Positions 11,649 through 21,957 of a stretch of 64,000 bases of DNA are shown here, in pieces (the first letter of the stretch is position 1; the number at the start of each line of letters is the position of its first letter). Position numbers and translations under genes: made by a program. Below the pieces are notes generated by a model. That model ran no database searches, was not told the origin of the DNA, and saw only the letters and a program-made list of their open reading frames with translations. Location of the stretch: contig CATIUR010000003.1 in NCBI GenBank assembly GCA_949592205.1, positions 85,340,001-85,404,000 on the forward strand, written 5' to 3'. This DNA comes from Helichrysum umbraculigerum (lineage: Eukaryota > Streptophyta > Magnoliopsida > Asterales > Asteraceae).

Positions 11649-14600
11649 TTAACTTGTAGTTGTGGTGTTGGTAGGAGTAGGGTCTGTGAACAAGTGTGGG
11701 TATTTCAGTCGCATTTGGTCTTCTCGTTCCCAAGTGAATTCAGGACCACGCCTCGAATTCCACCTGACCTTAACGATGAGAATACGACTCTGTTTTAAAC
11801 GTTTGACCTCACGGTCCAGTATTTCCACGGGTTCCTCGACGAAGTGTAGTTTGTCGTCAATGTGTATCTCATCGAGGGGTATAATCAGTGTCTCATCAGA
11901 CAGACATTTCTTTAAGTTAGAAATGTGGAAGATAGGGTGCACGCTACTGAGTTCGGTAGGTAGCTGCAGTCGGTAAGCCACTGGACCAATCCTTTCAAGG
12001 ATCTCGAATGGTCCAATGTACCTGGGATTCAGTTTCCCACGTTTGCCAAAACGGATGACGCCTTTCCAAGGCGACACTTTCAGAAGAACTCGATCTCCCA
12101 CCTGGAACTCTAGGTGTTTGCGTCTCACGTCAGCATAGCTTTTCTGACGGTCACGCGCAGCTTTCAGTCGGTTTTGTATGCCGACGATCTTTTCAGTGGT
12201 TTCGTGAATGATTTCTGGACCGGTGAGTTGTGTATCTCCCACCTCAGTCCAACAGATAGGTGACCGACACTTACGTCCGTACAGTGCCTCGAAGGGTGCA
12301 GCCTTAATGCTGGTGTGGTAGCTGTTGTTGTATGAGAATTCGCACAATGGTAAGTGATTTTCCCAGTTTTTACCGAAGTCCACTACGCAGGCTCGTAGCA
12401 TATCCTCCAGTGTTTGTATAGTTCGTTCGCTCTGGCCGTCAGTTTGTGGGTGGTATGCAGTACTCATGTTCAAACGAGTACCGAGAGATTTTTGTAAGGA
12501 TTGCCAGAAGTGAGAAGTAAATCGAGCATCTCTATCAGAGATGATTGAGATGGGCACGCCGTGTCTTGACACAATCTCTTTCAGGTAGATTCGTGTCAAA
12601 CGTTCCATTTTGTCAGTTTCCTTGATAGCCAGGAAATGAGCAGACTTAGTGAGTCTGTCGATGATCACCCAAATGGTATCGCAACCGTTAGATGTTTTCG
12701 GGAGTTTAGTAATGAAATCCATGGTGATCTGCTCCCATTTCCATTGTGGTATTTCGGGTTGTTGTAGCAGACCGGAAGGTTTTTGGTGTTCAGCTTTAAC
12801 TTTGGAACAAGTAAGACACTTGCTAACATAGGTTGCAATGTCAGCTTTCAGGTTGGGCCACCAATACATTTCCTTGATGCCATGATACATTTTGTCGGCA
12901 CCAGGGTGTATACAGTATTTAGACTTGTGAGCTTCATCCATCACCAAGTCTCGCAGGTTCCCAAAACTTGGTAACCAGATTCGATTCGAGAAGTATTTGG
13001 CCCCGTTAGGTTTGGTTTCAAATTGTTTGTCCATGCCCCGCAAGGCCTCGTTTATCAAGTTTTCTGGTTTGAGTGCTTCGAGTTGAGCGGTGAGAGTTTG
13101 ATTGATGAGGTCGTTGTGAATGGTCATACTGAGAGCTCGAACTCGAAGTGGTTTCACTCGTTCTTTTCGGCTTAAGGCATCTGCAACAACATTTGCCTTG
13201 CCCGGATGATAGCGGATCTCGCAATCGTAATCAGTAAGCAACTCGACCCATCGACGTTGCCTCATGTTGAGATCCTTTTGATCGAAGATATGTTGGAGAC
13301 TTTTATGGTCAGTAAAGATTGTACACTTGGTACCGTATAAGTTGTGTCTCCAGATTTTGAGAGCGAATACCACAGCCCCCAACTCTAGGTCATGAGTTGT
13401 GTAATTCTTTTCGTGGACCTTGAGTTGTCGAGAGGCGTAAGCGATGACTTTGTCTCGTTTCATCAACACGCAACCAAGACCTTGGTGTGAAGCATCACAG
13501 TATACCACGAAGTCATCGTTGCCTTCGGGTAAAGATAAGATGGGTGCGCTGCAGAGTTTCTGTTTTAGTAGCTGAAAAGCTGACTCCTGTTTGTCAGTCC
13601 AATCGAACTTCTTTTCTTTTTGAGTCAGTGCAGTGAGAGGTAGGGCTATTTTTGAAAAATTCTCAATGAACCGCCTGTAGTATCCGGCGAGTCCTAAGAA
13701 TTGACGTACTTCTGTGGGTGTAGTGGGTGCCTGCCAGCACTTGATAGCCTCAATTTTTGAAGGATCGACATGTATCCCTTGATTGTCAATGACGTGTCCA
13801 AGGAATTGAACGGTTTGCATCCAGAATTCACACTTGGAGAATTTGGCATATAATTCCTCGTGTTTGAGTAATTCTAGAATGGTTTTCAGGTGTTGCGCGT
13901 GTTCTTGCTCATTGCGCGAGTAAATCAGAATATCATCGATGAAAACGATAACGAACTTGTCAAGGTAAGGTTTGCACACCCGATTCATAAGGTCCATGAA
14001 TACCGCCGGTGCGTTGGTTAATCCGAATGGCATCACTTGGAATTCGTAATGCCCGTAACGAGTTCGGAAGGCCGTTTTAGGAATATCTTCGTCACGAACT
14101 CGGAGTTGGTGATAACCTGACCGTAGATCGATCTTGGAATAAAAACTCGACCCCTGAAGTTGGTCAAACAGGTCATCAATACGAGGAAGTGGGTAACGGT
14201 TCTTGACAGTAAACTTGTTGAGTTCACGATAGTCGATGCACATACGGAAAGAACCGTCCTTCTTTTTCACGAACAGGACCGGAGCTCCCCAAGGTGAGGA
14301 ACTTGGTCGAATAAATCCCTTGTCCAGGAGTTCCTGTAACTGAGTAGACAACTCCTGAAGTTCGGATGGGGCTAGTCGGTAAGGGGATCGTGCCACGGGT
14401 GCTGCGCCGGGCACAAGATCAATAGAGAATTCGACTTGTCTAGTTGGCGGTAGGCCAGGCAAGTCTTCAGGAAAGACTTCTGGGAAGTCTCGAACAATAG
14501 GCACATCCTCAAGTCGCTTCTCCACCGACTTTTTCTCCATAACGTGTGCGAGGATTGCCTGGTACCCTTTTCTCAAGTATTTTTGGGTTTTCATGCAAGA

Positions 14601-16067
14601 AATGATATTTATTCTCGTCCCACCGGCCTCCCCTTGTATGCTCAAAGTTCCACCGGTGACGAGAGGAATGCGTACAATTTTCTCAAAACAAACGATTTCG
14701 GCTCGGTGCTTGGACAACCAATCCATACCGACGATGATGTCAAAGCTGCCGATTTCGACAGGTATCAAGTCAATGGAAAAGAGCTCGTTAGCTAGGTTCA
14801 AAGTGCAATTAGGTATCACACTGTCGGCCTCAATAAGTTTTCCGTTTGCCAATTCTACAGTGTACTTAGAATCTAAGGCAATAGGTGTGGTGTCAAGTAG
14901 TGGATAAAACTCATCAGAAATAAAGCTCTTATCAGCACCAGTATCAAATAATACAGATGCAGTCAAGTTGTTGAGAAGAAACGTACCCGTGACCACATTC
15001 GGGTCTTGACGGGCTTCCCCAGATTTCAGCACAAAAGCTCTTCCTCGAGCATTGTTGTTGTTCTTGTTGTTGTTGTTGTTCAGCTTTGGGCAGTCTTTCT
15101 TGAAATGCCCCGTGCCGTTGCACCCATAACAAGTCTTTGGTGCAGAGGTGTTGGTGTCAGTGGTGTTTGATCTACAATCCTTAGCCAAGTGTCCAAATCT
15201 CTTACACTTGCTACAGGGACACGAACCATGGTGGTGTCGTTGGTACTTTGAGCAATAGGGCTTGGTTCCCTTGTACGCTCCCTTGTCATCAGAACTGGAG
15301 GTGTAGGCTTTAATGGTCTCAGGTTTCTTGGTTTGGTGGTTGTTGTGGTTGTCGGACCATTTTCTTTTATTGCTGTTGGAGGATGGAGTGGGTGGTTCTG
15401 GGTCCTCGTTCATGGCTAAAAGTTCATGGGCCAACCGAATGGCACCGTGAAGGGTGGTTTGGTTTGATGAGGCGACATTTCCCCGGACGGGTTCCGGGAG
15501 GCCGCGGATGTACTTCTTAATCTTTTCAGGTTCAGTACCTGCCATAGCTGGGCGAAGGACGGTGAGTTGTTGGAATCTGGTGGTGTATCCAACGATATCA
15601 GTTCCTTGCACTTTTAAGTTCCAGAACTCTTCGTCCAGCTTGTGAAGTTGTTCGGACGGGCAATACTCATCCGTGAGCATTTTCTTTAGATCCTCCCAAG
15701 GGAGTAGGTAAGCGGTGTCAATACCCACAGACTGGGTATAGGAATTCCACCACGAGAGGGCACCATCTTCAAGGGTGCAGGTGGAGAATTTGACCTTGTC
15801 GTCCTCCGCACATTTGTTGATGCGGAAAACGGATTCCATCTTTTCGAACCATCTGATAAGTCCGATGGCTCCTTCGGTCCCCTTGAAGCTCAAGGGTTTG
15901 CAGTTTTGAAAATCCTTGTATGAACAAGGTTTAGCAGCAGAGGTTTCAGCGGCATCACTGTTTCTTGTGGAGTTTGATGGAGTATTCCGAGCCAAGGCTT
16001 CAGTAACAGCCTGGGTTATGAGTGACGTGATCTGAGCATCAGTGTAAGGTCTTGACTTTGGCGGCAT
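11649..16067 (-). CDS. Gag-Pol polyprotein of Tekay-like copy 1 (intact)
   Basis: This is a single 1472-residue frame. In order: a Gag capsid-type region (about 45-230) and two CCHC zinc knuckles (CSKCKRFGHLAKDC and CYGCNGTGHFKKDC, about 285-330). An aspartic protease follows with FDTGADKSF near 376. Reverse transcriptase has FIDD near 711. RNase H has YCDAS and FTDH near 918. Integrase has DFITKL near 1116, SDRDARF near 1179 and GQSERT near 1212, supplying the DDE triad. A GPY/F region (RYIGPFEIL) comes next. A C-terminal chromodomain-like segment follows (about 1412-1459), with VKVRWNSRRGPEFTWERE. The polyprotein would package RNA, copy it to DNA and insert it, with the chromodomain probably guiding integration to heterochromatin. 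The start at 16067 is the conserved MPP start also seen in the two other copies. No frameshift or stop is visible. Confidence 0.95.
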   Translation of the reverse strand: MPPKSRPYTDAQITSLITQAVTEALARNTPSNSTRNSDAAETSAAKPCSYKDFQNCKPLSFKGTEGAIGLIRWFEKMESVFRINKCAEDDKVKFSTCTLEDGALSWWNSYTQSVGIDTAYLLPWEDLKKMLTDEYCPSEQLHKLDEEFWNLKVQGTDIVGYTTRFQQLTVLRPAMAGTEPEKIKKYIRGLPEPVRGNVASSNQTTLHGAIRLAHELLAMNEDPEPPTPSSNSNKRKWSDNHNNHQTKKPETIKAYTSSSDDKGAYKGTKPYCSKYQRHHHGSCPCSKCKRFGHLAKDCRSNTTDTNTSAPKTCYGCNGTGHFKKDCPKLNNNNNKNNNNARGRAFVLKSGEARQDPNVVTGTFLLNNLTASVLFDTGADKSFISDEFYPLLDTTPIALDSKYTVELANGKLIEADSVIPNCTLNLANELFSIDLIPVEIGSFDIIVGMDWLSKHRAEIVCFEKIVRIPLVTGGTLSIQGEAGGTRINIISCMKTQKYLRKGYQAILAHVMEKKSVEKRLEDVPIVRDFPEVFPEDLPGLPPTRQVEFSIDLVPGAAPVARSPYRLAPSELQELSTQLQELLDKGFIRPSSSPWGAPVLFVKKKDGSFRMCIDYRELNKFTVKNRYPLPRIDDLFDQLQGSSFYSKIDLRSGYHQLRVRDEDIPKTAFRTRYGHYEFQVMPFGLTNAPAVFMDLMNRVCKPYLDKFVIVFIDDILIYSRNEQEHAQHLKTILELLKHEELYAKFSKCEFWMQTVQFLGHVIDNQGIHVDPSKIEAIKCWQAPTTPTEVRQFLGLAGYYRRFIENFSKIALPLTALTQKEKKFDWTDKQESAFQLLKQKLCSAPILSLPEGNDDFVVYCDASHQGLGCVLMKRDKVIAYASRQLKVHEKNYTTHDLELGAVVFALKIWRHNLYGTKCTIFTDHKSLQHIFDQKDLNMRQRRWVELLTDYDCEIRYHPGKANVVADALSRKERVKPLRVRALSMTIHNDLINQTLTAQLEALKPENLINEALRGMDKQFETKPNGAKYFSNRIWLPSFGNLRDLVMDEAHKSKYCIHPGADKMYHGIKEMYWWPNLKADIATYVSKCLTCSKVKAEHQKPSGLLQQPEIPQWKWEQITMDFITKLPKTSNGCDTIWVIIDRLTKSAHFLAIKETDKMERLTRIYLKEIVSRHGVPISIISDRDARFTSHFWQSLQKSLGTRLNMSTAYHPQTDGQSERTIQTLEDMLRACVVDFGKNWENHLPLCEFSYNNSYHTSIKAAPFEALYGRKCRSPICWTEVGDTQLTGPEIIHETTEKIVGIQNRLKAARDRQKSYADVRRKHLEFQVGDRVLLKVSPWKGVIRFGKRGKLNPRYIGPFEILERIGPVAYRLQLPTELSSVHPIFHISNLKKCLSDETLIIPLDEIHIDDKLHFVEEPVEILDREVKRLKQSRILIVKVRWNSRRGPEFTWEREDQMRLKYPHLFTDPTPTNTTTTS

Positions 16068-16362
16068 GATTCTTCAATAAAAGAAATGAAGATACATGAG
16101 ATTTTGTAAGAAAATTGCATTTATTTCAGATGTACATGTATAAAGATGGTAATACATAACATCAATATGAAAAAGGATTATGGCAATTAATATGAGTCGA
16201 AACAACAAGGAATATTTGATAGATGATACGAGTTCAAAGGTTACATCCTGCGGATGTATTACAAAAGGTGTCGGGAATAATTACATCTGACTGAAACATA
16301 GAGTAGTGCTTAGATAGTTACTAGATTACAGGATAGTTTACAAAACAAACACTACGCTAGTC
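16068..16362 (-). other. Spacer between the extra ORF and gag of copy 1
   Basis: This is a 295-bp AT-rich gap with no open frame. It matches the equivalent gap in copy 3 (47075-47369) over most of its length, so it is part of the element and not an insertion. Confidence 0.7.
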
Positions 16363-16848
16363 TTAACGTAGGTTAATCTGCTCCATCATTTCGATGAGAC
16401 GATCCACAGTATTTGCAAGTCTGCTGGCTTGTCGAGCATTGTCTTCAGCTAATGCTAGTCGCTGTACCAATCCACGGGTATATTCTTCCGTTTCCCATGA
16501 GCGTTGTTCACACTCATCAAGTCTGTGTTTCAAAAGAGCGGTTTCCACGCTTATCTCCACCACTTTGTTGAAAAGAACGTCCACATTATTAACGGTGGTT
16601 TCGTGATCCTCGGTGACTTGTTCGATGCGTTCAAGAGATGTAATACGCCAGTTTTCGTTTGTTTCCTGCAACACGACATCCATGGTGCGAAGTCGTTGCT
16701 CGTGTTGGTTCACCCTAGCGGCTAAGGTCGGCAAGGTGAAGTGGGTAGAGTACGGGCCAGCTCGAGGCAACCTGGCGTTCCTCCTAGCTACCCTCGGGTT
16801 TTGCGACCCGGATTGAGAGTGCGATGAATTGGGTGGTGTGTTTGCCAT
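16363..16848 (-). CDS. Extra coiled-coil ORF upstream of gag, Tekay-like copy 1
   Basis: This 161-residue protein of unknown function starts at MANTPPN; the frame is open further upstream, but this start is shared with copies 2 and 3. The N-terminus is basic and Ser/Pro-rich. The rest is heptad-like and charged, typical of a coiled coil (for example ALLKHRLDECEQRS). A conserved C-terminal block reads LVQRLALAEDNARQASRLAN and ends near MEQIN. It lies between the primer site and gag, where most Tekay elements are noncoding as far as I recall. Copy 3 differs at only about ten residues. Copy 2 keeps the two ends but differs in the middle. I do not recognise a family; oligomerisation or RNA-binding are guesses. 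Confidence 0.75.
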   Translation of the reverse strand: MANTPPNSSHSQSGSQNPRVARRNARLPRAGPYSTHFTLPTLAARVNQHEQRLRTMDVVLQETNENWRITSLERIEQVTEDHETTVNNVDVLFNKVVEISVETALLKHRLDECEQRSWETEEYTRGLVQRLALAEDNARQASRLANTVDRLIEMMEQINLR

Positions 16849-17164
16849 TTCTGAGACCAAAACGTTAGTAGTAGTGAGGCCTATATACATATTAATCACA
16901 CATAATATAATATAGCCTAGAGTGTCTAACACAAGCAATTATAAGTTCCGTTTCTCTCACGTTCAGAGTCAACTAATGTATTCCGGTTCAACATAACTGT
17001 TTCAGTTCTTACATCATCTTTATTTAATTATACATAGTTGATCAGGCTATGTTAAATTAAACTCGTATGATGTAATCCCTGAACCAATCATACCTAATGG
17101 GGAAATACAGCCTAACGGTCATAGTCTAGGCCCGCTAAATGCAACCTAGTTCACTATAACCTTA

Positions 17165-17177
17165 GGCTCTGATACCA
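17165..17177 (-). other. Primer-binding site of Tekay-like copy 1
   Basis: The minus strand reads TGGTATCAGAGCC three bases after the 5' LTR end. It is complementary to the 3' end of initiator tRNA-Met. Confidence 0.9.
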
Positions 17178-17180
17178 ATC

Positions 17181-19002
17181 TGTAACACCCTCAAATTTAA
17201 CGAGTTGCGGAAGCATACATTGGGTGTTACTAATCAATAAACAAAGCGCAAGATTAATAGTAAACGACCTCTAAATGAGACGTTTCGAAATGTTTTCATA
17301 AATAATAATCGTTTGAAAACCGTAGGTTTTCGTATACAAAAATGTAGTTTCCTAGAGTCCACGCGTATAGCGGGAGATTCTATTACATAATCATAATATA
17401 CAAAAGATAATGCTAAGAATCTCCGTTAAATGCAGTTTGGAAATCATGCGACTCTAGCTAGTAATCCTGGAGTGATCCTACTCCGTAAGTGTACCTGAGA
17501 TACAAAGCTAAAAAGTGTCAACCAAAAAGGTTGGTGAATCTTACAGGTTTAGTATTAAATAAGCGTTATGAACCACAAGTATGTACCCGTATTGCTATCA
17601 AGCCAAGTAAGTAAATCAGTAAATCAGTACAGTGCCATGAGCTCATAAGTTGAAGCTTAACCGTGTAGTGTGAATATATCACGTACCCCCGTGAGTGCTA
17701 TCCGCACACTCATATGTAACAAATACTAATATGCCTGTTTCTACGTGTAAATCAGTACGTGGTGGCGCTACCACCCCAGGCAGGGATTGTCAGTCCCAAA
17801 TGGATCCATCTACTAGTAATCGCGCTTAAGTCCATAACTAACAACTTACGAATATGAGGCTTTTAGTGGATAAAAGTAACTCATGCGTTGTGTGTAAACA
17901 GTAAGGTAATCAGTTCAGTACATTGTGTTCATATGTAAAACAGTTGCTAAGTATCTCACCCCAAAGTATAAAAACAGTAAAAGTGGGGCTGTAAGACTCA
18001 CCTGAGTCTAGTAAGTGCGTATGTGAAATCAACCAAGTAAGGCGGATGTAAGTCCGTATGTCGGTTCTCAGAACCCTGAAACCTTCTGGCGTCCGAAACG
18101 CACAAGGTTGTAAGTAAACAAGTAAATAAGTTGGTGTCTTAAAAGATCACCCATGCTAGTTGTCCACTCAACTAGGAAATGTCCAAGTGTTTGTTTAGTA
18201 ATCCGTTTATAGTTTGGAAAACAAGTATAGCCCGTTGGTGACGGTTTGTAATAATAATCCAAAAGTGTTATTATTGTATGTATCGTTGAATCAGGTTTCG
18301 TTATTTGTAAGTGTTTGACACTTAGTGCGAAAAGTATTTACAATATCAAATGACGGGGGTCCGGGGGCTGCGGTTTTGAGAGCAAAGAGGAGGAGAGTGT
18401 GTGTTTCAAGTTGGTGGAAATGGGAAAAATGGAGCAACAAAAAGGGGTTTTAAGGTAGTTGGGTCATGGGTCGCGGGTTGGGTTGGCTCCGCGGGTTTGG
18501 CCGACCCATTTGGGTCTCGGGCTAACGTGTTCTTGTTTCTCAATTTACTTTACTTTTTGCGATTGATTAAATGTTTGTTCCGCGTTTTATGTTAAAGTTT
18601 ATCGAAAATATTTCTAAATGGAGCGTTTTATCAAAACACTTAATAAGGGATTATAAAAATATAACTTGGGTTATTCTCGTTTGTTGGGCGTGTTTCGTGT
18701 GCTTTCGTTACTTTTGGAGTGTTTTAAATGATACGATATACGTGTAATATATTTTCACAATATATTAATACAAATAATATTTGTTTGGATAATTCCACAT
18801 TATTTAAAGGTTTGTCACCAACGTCCATATTAATTAGCATCGGACCTCGTCCGGTTTACAAGTGTTCGATTTAAACAAATCGCGTACGCGTGTATGTAAT
18901 TACACCAAAATGTTACATACATTTAGAGTATTACAAAACTAAATACACATAATTACAAGTAGCTTAGGCACTAATTAAAGCCCTAAGTTGGCGGGTGTTA
19001 CA
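17181..19002 (-). repeat. 5' LTR of Tekay-like copy 1
   Basis: It is 1822 bp and nearly identical to 9794-11615. In the sense direction it has CAG|GTGAGT near 18005 and CTCAG|GTA near 17498, a pair conserved in the other Tekay LTRs and discussed as a possible intron. Confidence 0.95.
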
Positions 19003-19007
19003 CTCGA

Positions 19008-19396
19008 GCCTCAACCGAACGGCTGCCTACCACCCCGAACTGCTATGACAAGGCGAAATTACGACCTCGGATAAGGGCTTGCTACTGATCACAATTTGCA
19101 AATAACTAACCGATAGGCTTAATTTAGCCGTTCGGCTAACAAGACCATAACCGATCGGCTTAATAGCTCAGCCGATCGGCTCACACTTCGAAAACAGATA
19201 ATGAGATGCAGCAAACAGATAGCAGATTTCAGCAAATAATGGGACAAAATATTAAGCAGGCAACAGCAGCAACAGTTCAAAAATAGATCAACAATGCAAA
19301 CAAAAATACAAATTATAACAAAAAGGATATAATCACGAGTTTCCTCGTGCTCGGGCTTCATTTATTAACGAGTCCAAGCTAGACTCGACCCTGAAT
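19008..19396 (-). other. Athila spacer between pol and the Tekay insertion, palindrome-rich
   Basis: No coding sequence is visible. Between 19012 and 19182 there are about five copies of a palindrome close to AGCCGATCGGCT, some with one changed base (CCGAACGGCT, CCGATAGGCT, GCCGTTCGGCT). The same motif fills part of the Athila LTR. Confidence 0.75.
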
Positions 19397-21957
19397 TCAT
19401 TTGTTCTTGGGGTAAGTCGCGAGCTCCTCCCACTCGCTCTCCTTATCTTCTTCATGGTATAGTTTCAAACGATGCCCGTGAACAATGAAAGTTCCACCAT
19501 CCGTTCCACGTATCCGGACGGGTAACCATGCTTCACCAAATACGGACCGGTCCACCTAGGCTTGAACTTAGGTTGCTTTAATTTGAAGTGAGATTGGAAC
19601 AAAAGAACTTTGTCACCGGCCTTGAATTCCTTTCTCGTTTTCAACTTCCGGTCATGTAACACTTTGGTCCTCTCTTTGTAAAGACGAGAATTCTCAGAGG
19701 CTTGCAATCTAAGCTCATCTAGCTCATGAAGTTGCAACATTCTCTTCTCACCGGATTCAAGCAAATCCATGTTACAATTTTTGAGTGCCCAATACGCTTT
19801 GTGTTCAACTTCAAGTGGTAGATGGCAAGTCTTGCCATAGAGTAACCGGTATGGTGTTGTGCCAATGGGTGTTTTGTAAGCGGTTCGAAACGCCCACAAT
19901 GCATCTTCCAACTTCTTGGACCATATAGACCGGTTGTCTTTCACCGATTTCTCCAATATTCTCTTCAAGGCACGGTTGGTGTTCTCAACTTGACCACTCG
20001 TTTGTGGGTGGTATGATGTCGAAAACCGGTGATTTACCCCATGCTTTTTAAGGACCTTTTCGAGTTGGGCATTTGCAAAGTGACTTCCCCGGTATCTAAT
20101 TAAGGCCTTAGGCATCCCAAATCGGTAAAATAAGATTTTCAAGAAATTAATGACCACACGAGCATCATTCTTTGGTAAAGCCTTAGCTTCCGCCCACTTG
20201 GACACATAGTCAACCACCACCAAAATATACTCATTCTTGAAGGATGGTGGGAATGGTCCCATGAAGTCGATGCCCCAAATATCGAAAACCTCACAAACTT
20301 GGATGCTTGTTTGAGGCATTTCATCCCTTTTTGAGATGTTTCCGGTTCGTTGACAAGCATCACATGTTTGGCATAAAGTATTTGCCTCCTTGAAGATGGT
20401 CGGCCAATAGAAACCCGCATCATACACTTTCTTGGCGGTGACCGATGGACCATAGTGACCTCCGGTTGGACCATGATGGCATGCATCCAAAATCTCTCTT
20501 GTCTCTCCACCCGAGACACATCTTCTTATCATTCCGTTCGCACAAACGCGGAACAAGTGAGGCTCTTCCCAAAAATAATGCTTCAAATTCGAGAAAATTT
20601 TACTTTTTTCTTGGTGACTCATACCCTTTCTCAAAACTCCACCAACCAAATAATTTGCCAACTCGGCATACCATGGTGCCTCATCCTCCTTTTCCGCCTC
20701 ATCACCTACCTGCAAAAATAATTCCTCAGGAAAGGAATCATCAATATTAGTATCGCCTTGCTTGTCAAGATTTGGATTTTCCAATCTCGACAAGTGATCG
20801 GCGGCAAGGTTCTCGGCTCCTCTTTTGTCCTTTATCTCAATGTCGAATTCTTGCAAGAGAAGAATCCAACGGATGAGACGGGGCTTAGCATCTTGTTTTG
20901 CAAATAGATATTTTAGAGCCGAGTGGTTAGTGAAAACAATGGTCTTTGAAAGAACAAGGTATTGCCTAAATTTGTCAAAGGCAAACACCATGGCTAACAA
21001 CTCTTTTTCGGTGGTCGTATAGTTTTGTTGGGCTCCATTCAAGGTTTTACTAGCAAAGTAGATTGGTTTAAAATGGTTATCAACTCTTTGTCCTAGGACG
21101 GCTCCTAAGGCAAAGTCGCTAGCGTCACACATAAGCTCGAATGGTTTGGACCAATCGGGAGAAACTATGATGGGTGCCTTAGTCAATTGGTCTTTCAAAG
21201 TCGAAAATGCACTCAAACATGGGCCATCAAATACGAATGGGGCATATTTTTCAAGTACCTTGGTCATGGGTCGGGTGATCTTCGAAAAGTCCTTAATAAA
21301 CCTACGATAGAACCCGACGTGACCTAAGAAACTTCTAATGCCTTTCACATTAGTCGGTGGTGGTAATTTAGCAATGACATCAATTTTAGCCCGATCAACT
21401 TCAATACCCACACCCGACACTTTGTGTCCCAAAACAATGCCCTCTTTTACCATACAATGGCATTTTTCCCAGTTTAAGACCAAATGTGCCTTTTCGCACC
21501 TTTCAAGCATCTTATTTAAATTAGCCAAGCTAGAATCAGATGAATTGCCAAATATGGAAAAATCGTCCATGAAAACTTCCATGGAGGCTTCAATCATGTC
21601 TTGGAAAATGGCAATCATGCAACGTTGGAAAGTGACGGGGGCATTGCAAAGACCAAAAGGCATCCTCCTATAGGCATATGTCCCAAATGGGCAAGTGAAG
21701 GTGGTCTTTTCTTGATCCTCGGGATCTATGGGTATTTGGAAATATCCCGAGAATCCATCAAGGAAACAATAATACTCATTACACGCCAACCTCTCTAGCA
21801 TTTGGTCAATGAATGGTAAGGGGAAGTGATCTTTCCTAGTGGCGTCATTCAATTTTCTATAGTCAATGCAAAATCGCCACCCGGTCACGGTTCTAGTGGG
21901 TATCATTTCATTTTGGTCATTTTCTACAACCGTCATACCCCTTTCTTCGGTACACAA
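19397..21957 (-). pseudogene. Athila pol: reverse transcriptase, RNase H and integrase (defective)
   Basis: The main frame (19465-21957) opens with RT motifs (FCIDYRKLND; FMDDFSIFG as the YxDD box). RNase H (MCDASDFALG) and integrase with a zinc-binding N-terminus follow. This segment joins the upstream part only through a frameshift near 21945, at a run of four Gs on the coding strand. A second frameshift near 19500-19530 moves the last residues into another frame that stops at 19397-19399. Two active-site losses are visible. The RNase H motif reads FTNHSALKYL, with Asn where Asp is normal. The integrase motif reads LIRYRGSHF, with Tyr at the second catalytic Asp. The first integrase Asp (DFMGPF) and the Glu (GQVEN) remain. 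The family call to Athila is firm; the product is not functional. Confidence 0.9.

Larger units (their letters stand above)
9794..19002 (-). mobile_element. Complete, apparently intact Tekay-like chromodomain Gypsy element (copy 1)
   Basis: This 9209-bp element on the minus strand has 1822-bp LTRs at 9794-11615 and 17181-19002, flanked by CTCGA at 9789-9793 and 19003-19007. The primer site (17165-17177) matches tRNA-iMet, and a polypurine tract abuts the 3' LTR. It encodes an unbroken Gag-Pol of 1472 residues and an extra 161-residue ORF before gag. I count about six differences between the LTRs (about 0.3%), so it is the youngest datable insertion here. It is nested in the spacer between pol and env-like ORF of the Athila-like element. 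It is the only coding element in the window with no visible lesion. Confidence 0.95.

Noticed and set aside
13018..13224. Frames on both strands inside the Gag-Pol genes, such as 13018-13224, 14544-14907 and 20445-20750
   Set aside because: They are shadow frames of the conserved pol coding sequence and have no independent support.
17161..17180. TGGTATCAGAGCC considered as part of a tRNA gene
   Set aside because: Only the 13-base complement of the tRNA-iMet 3' end is present, next to an LTR end. It is a primer-binding site, and there is no cloverleaf.
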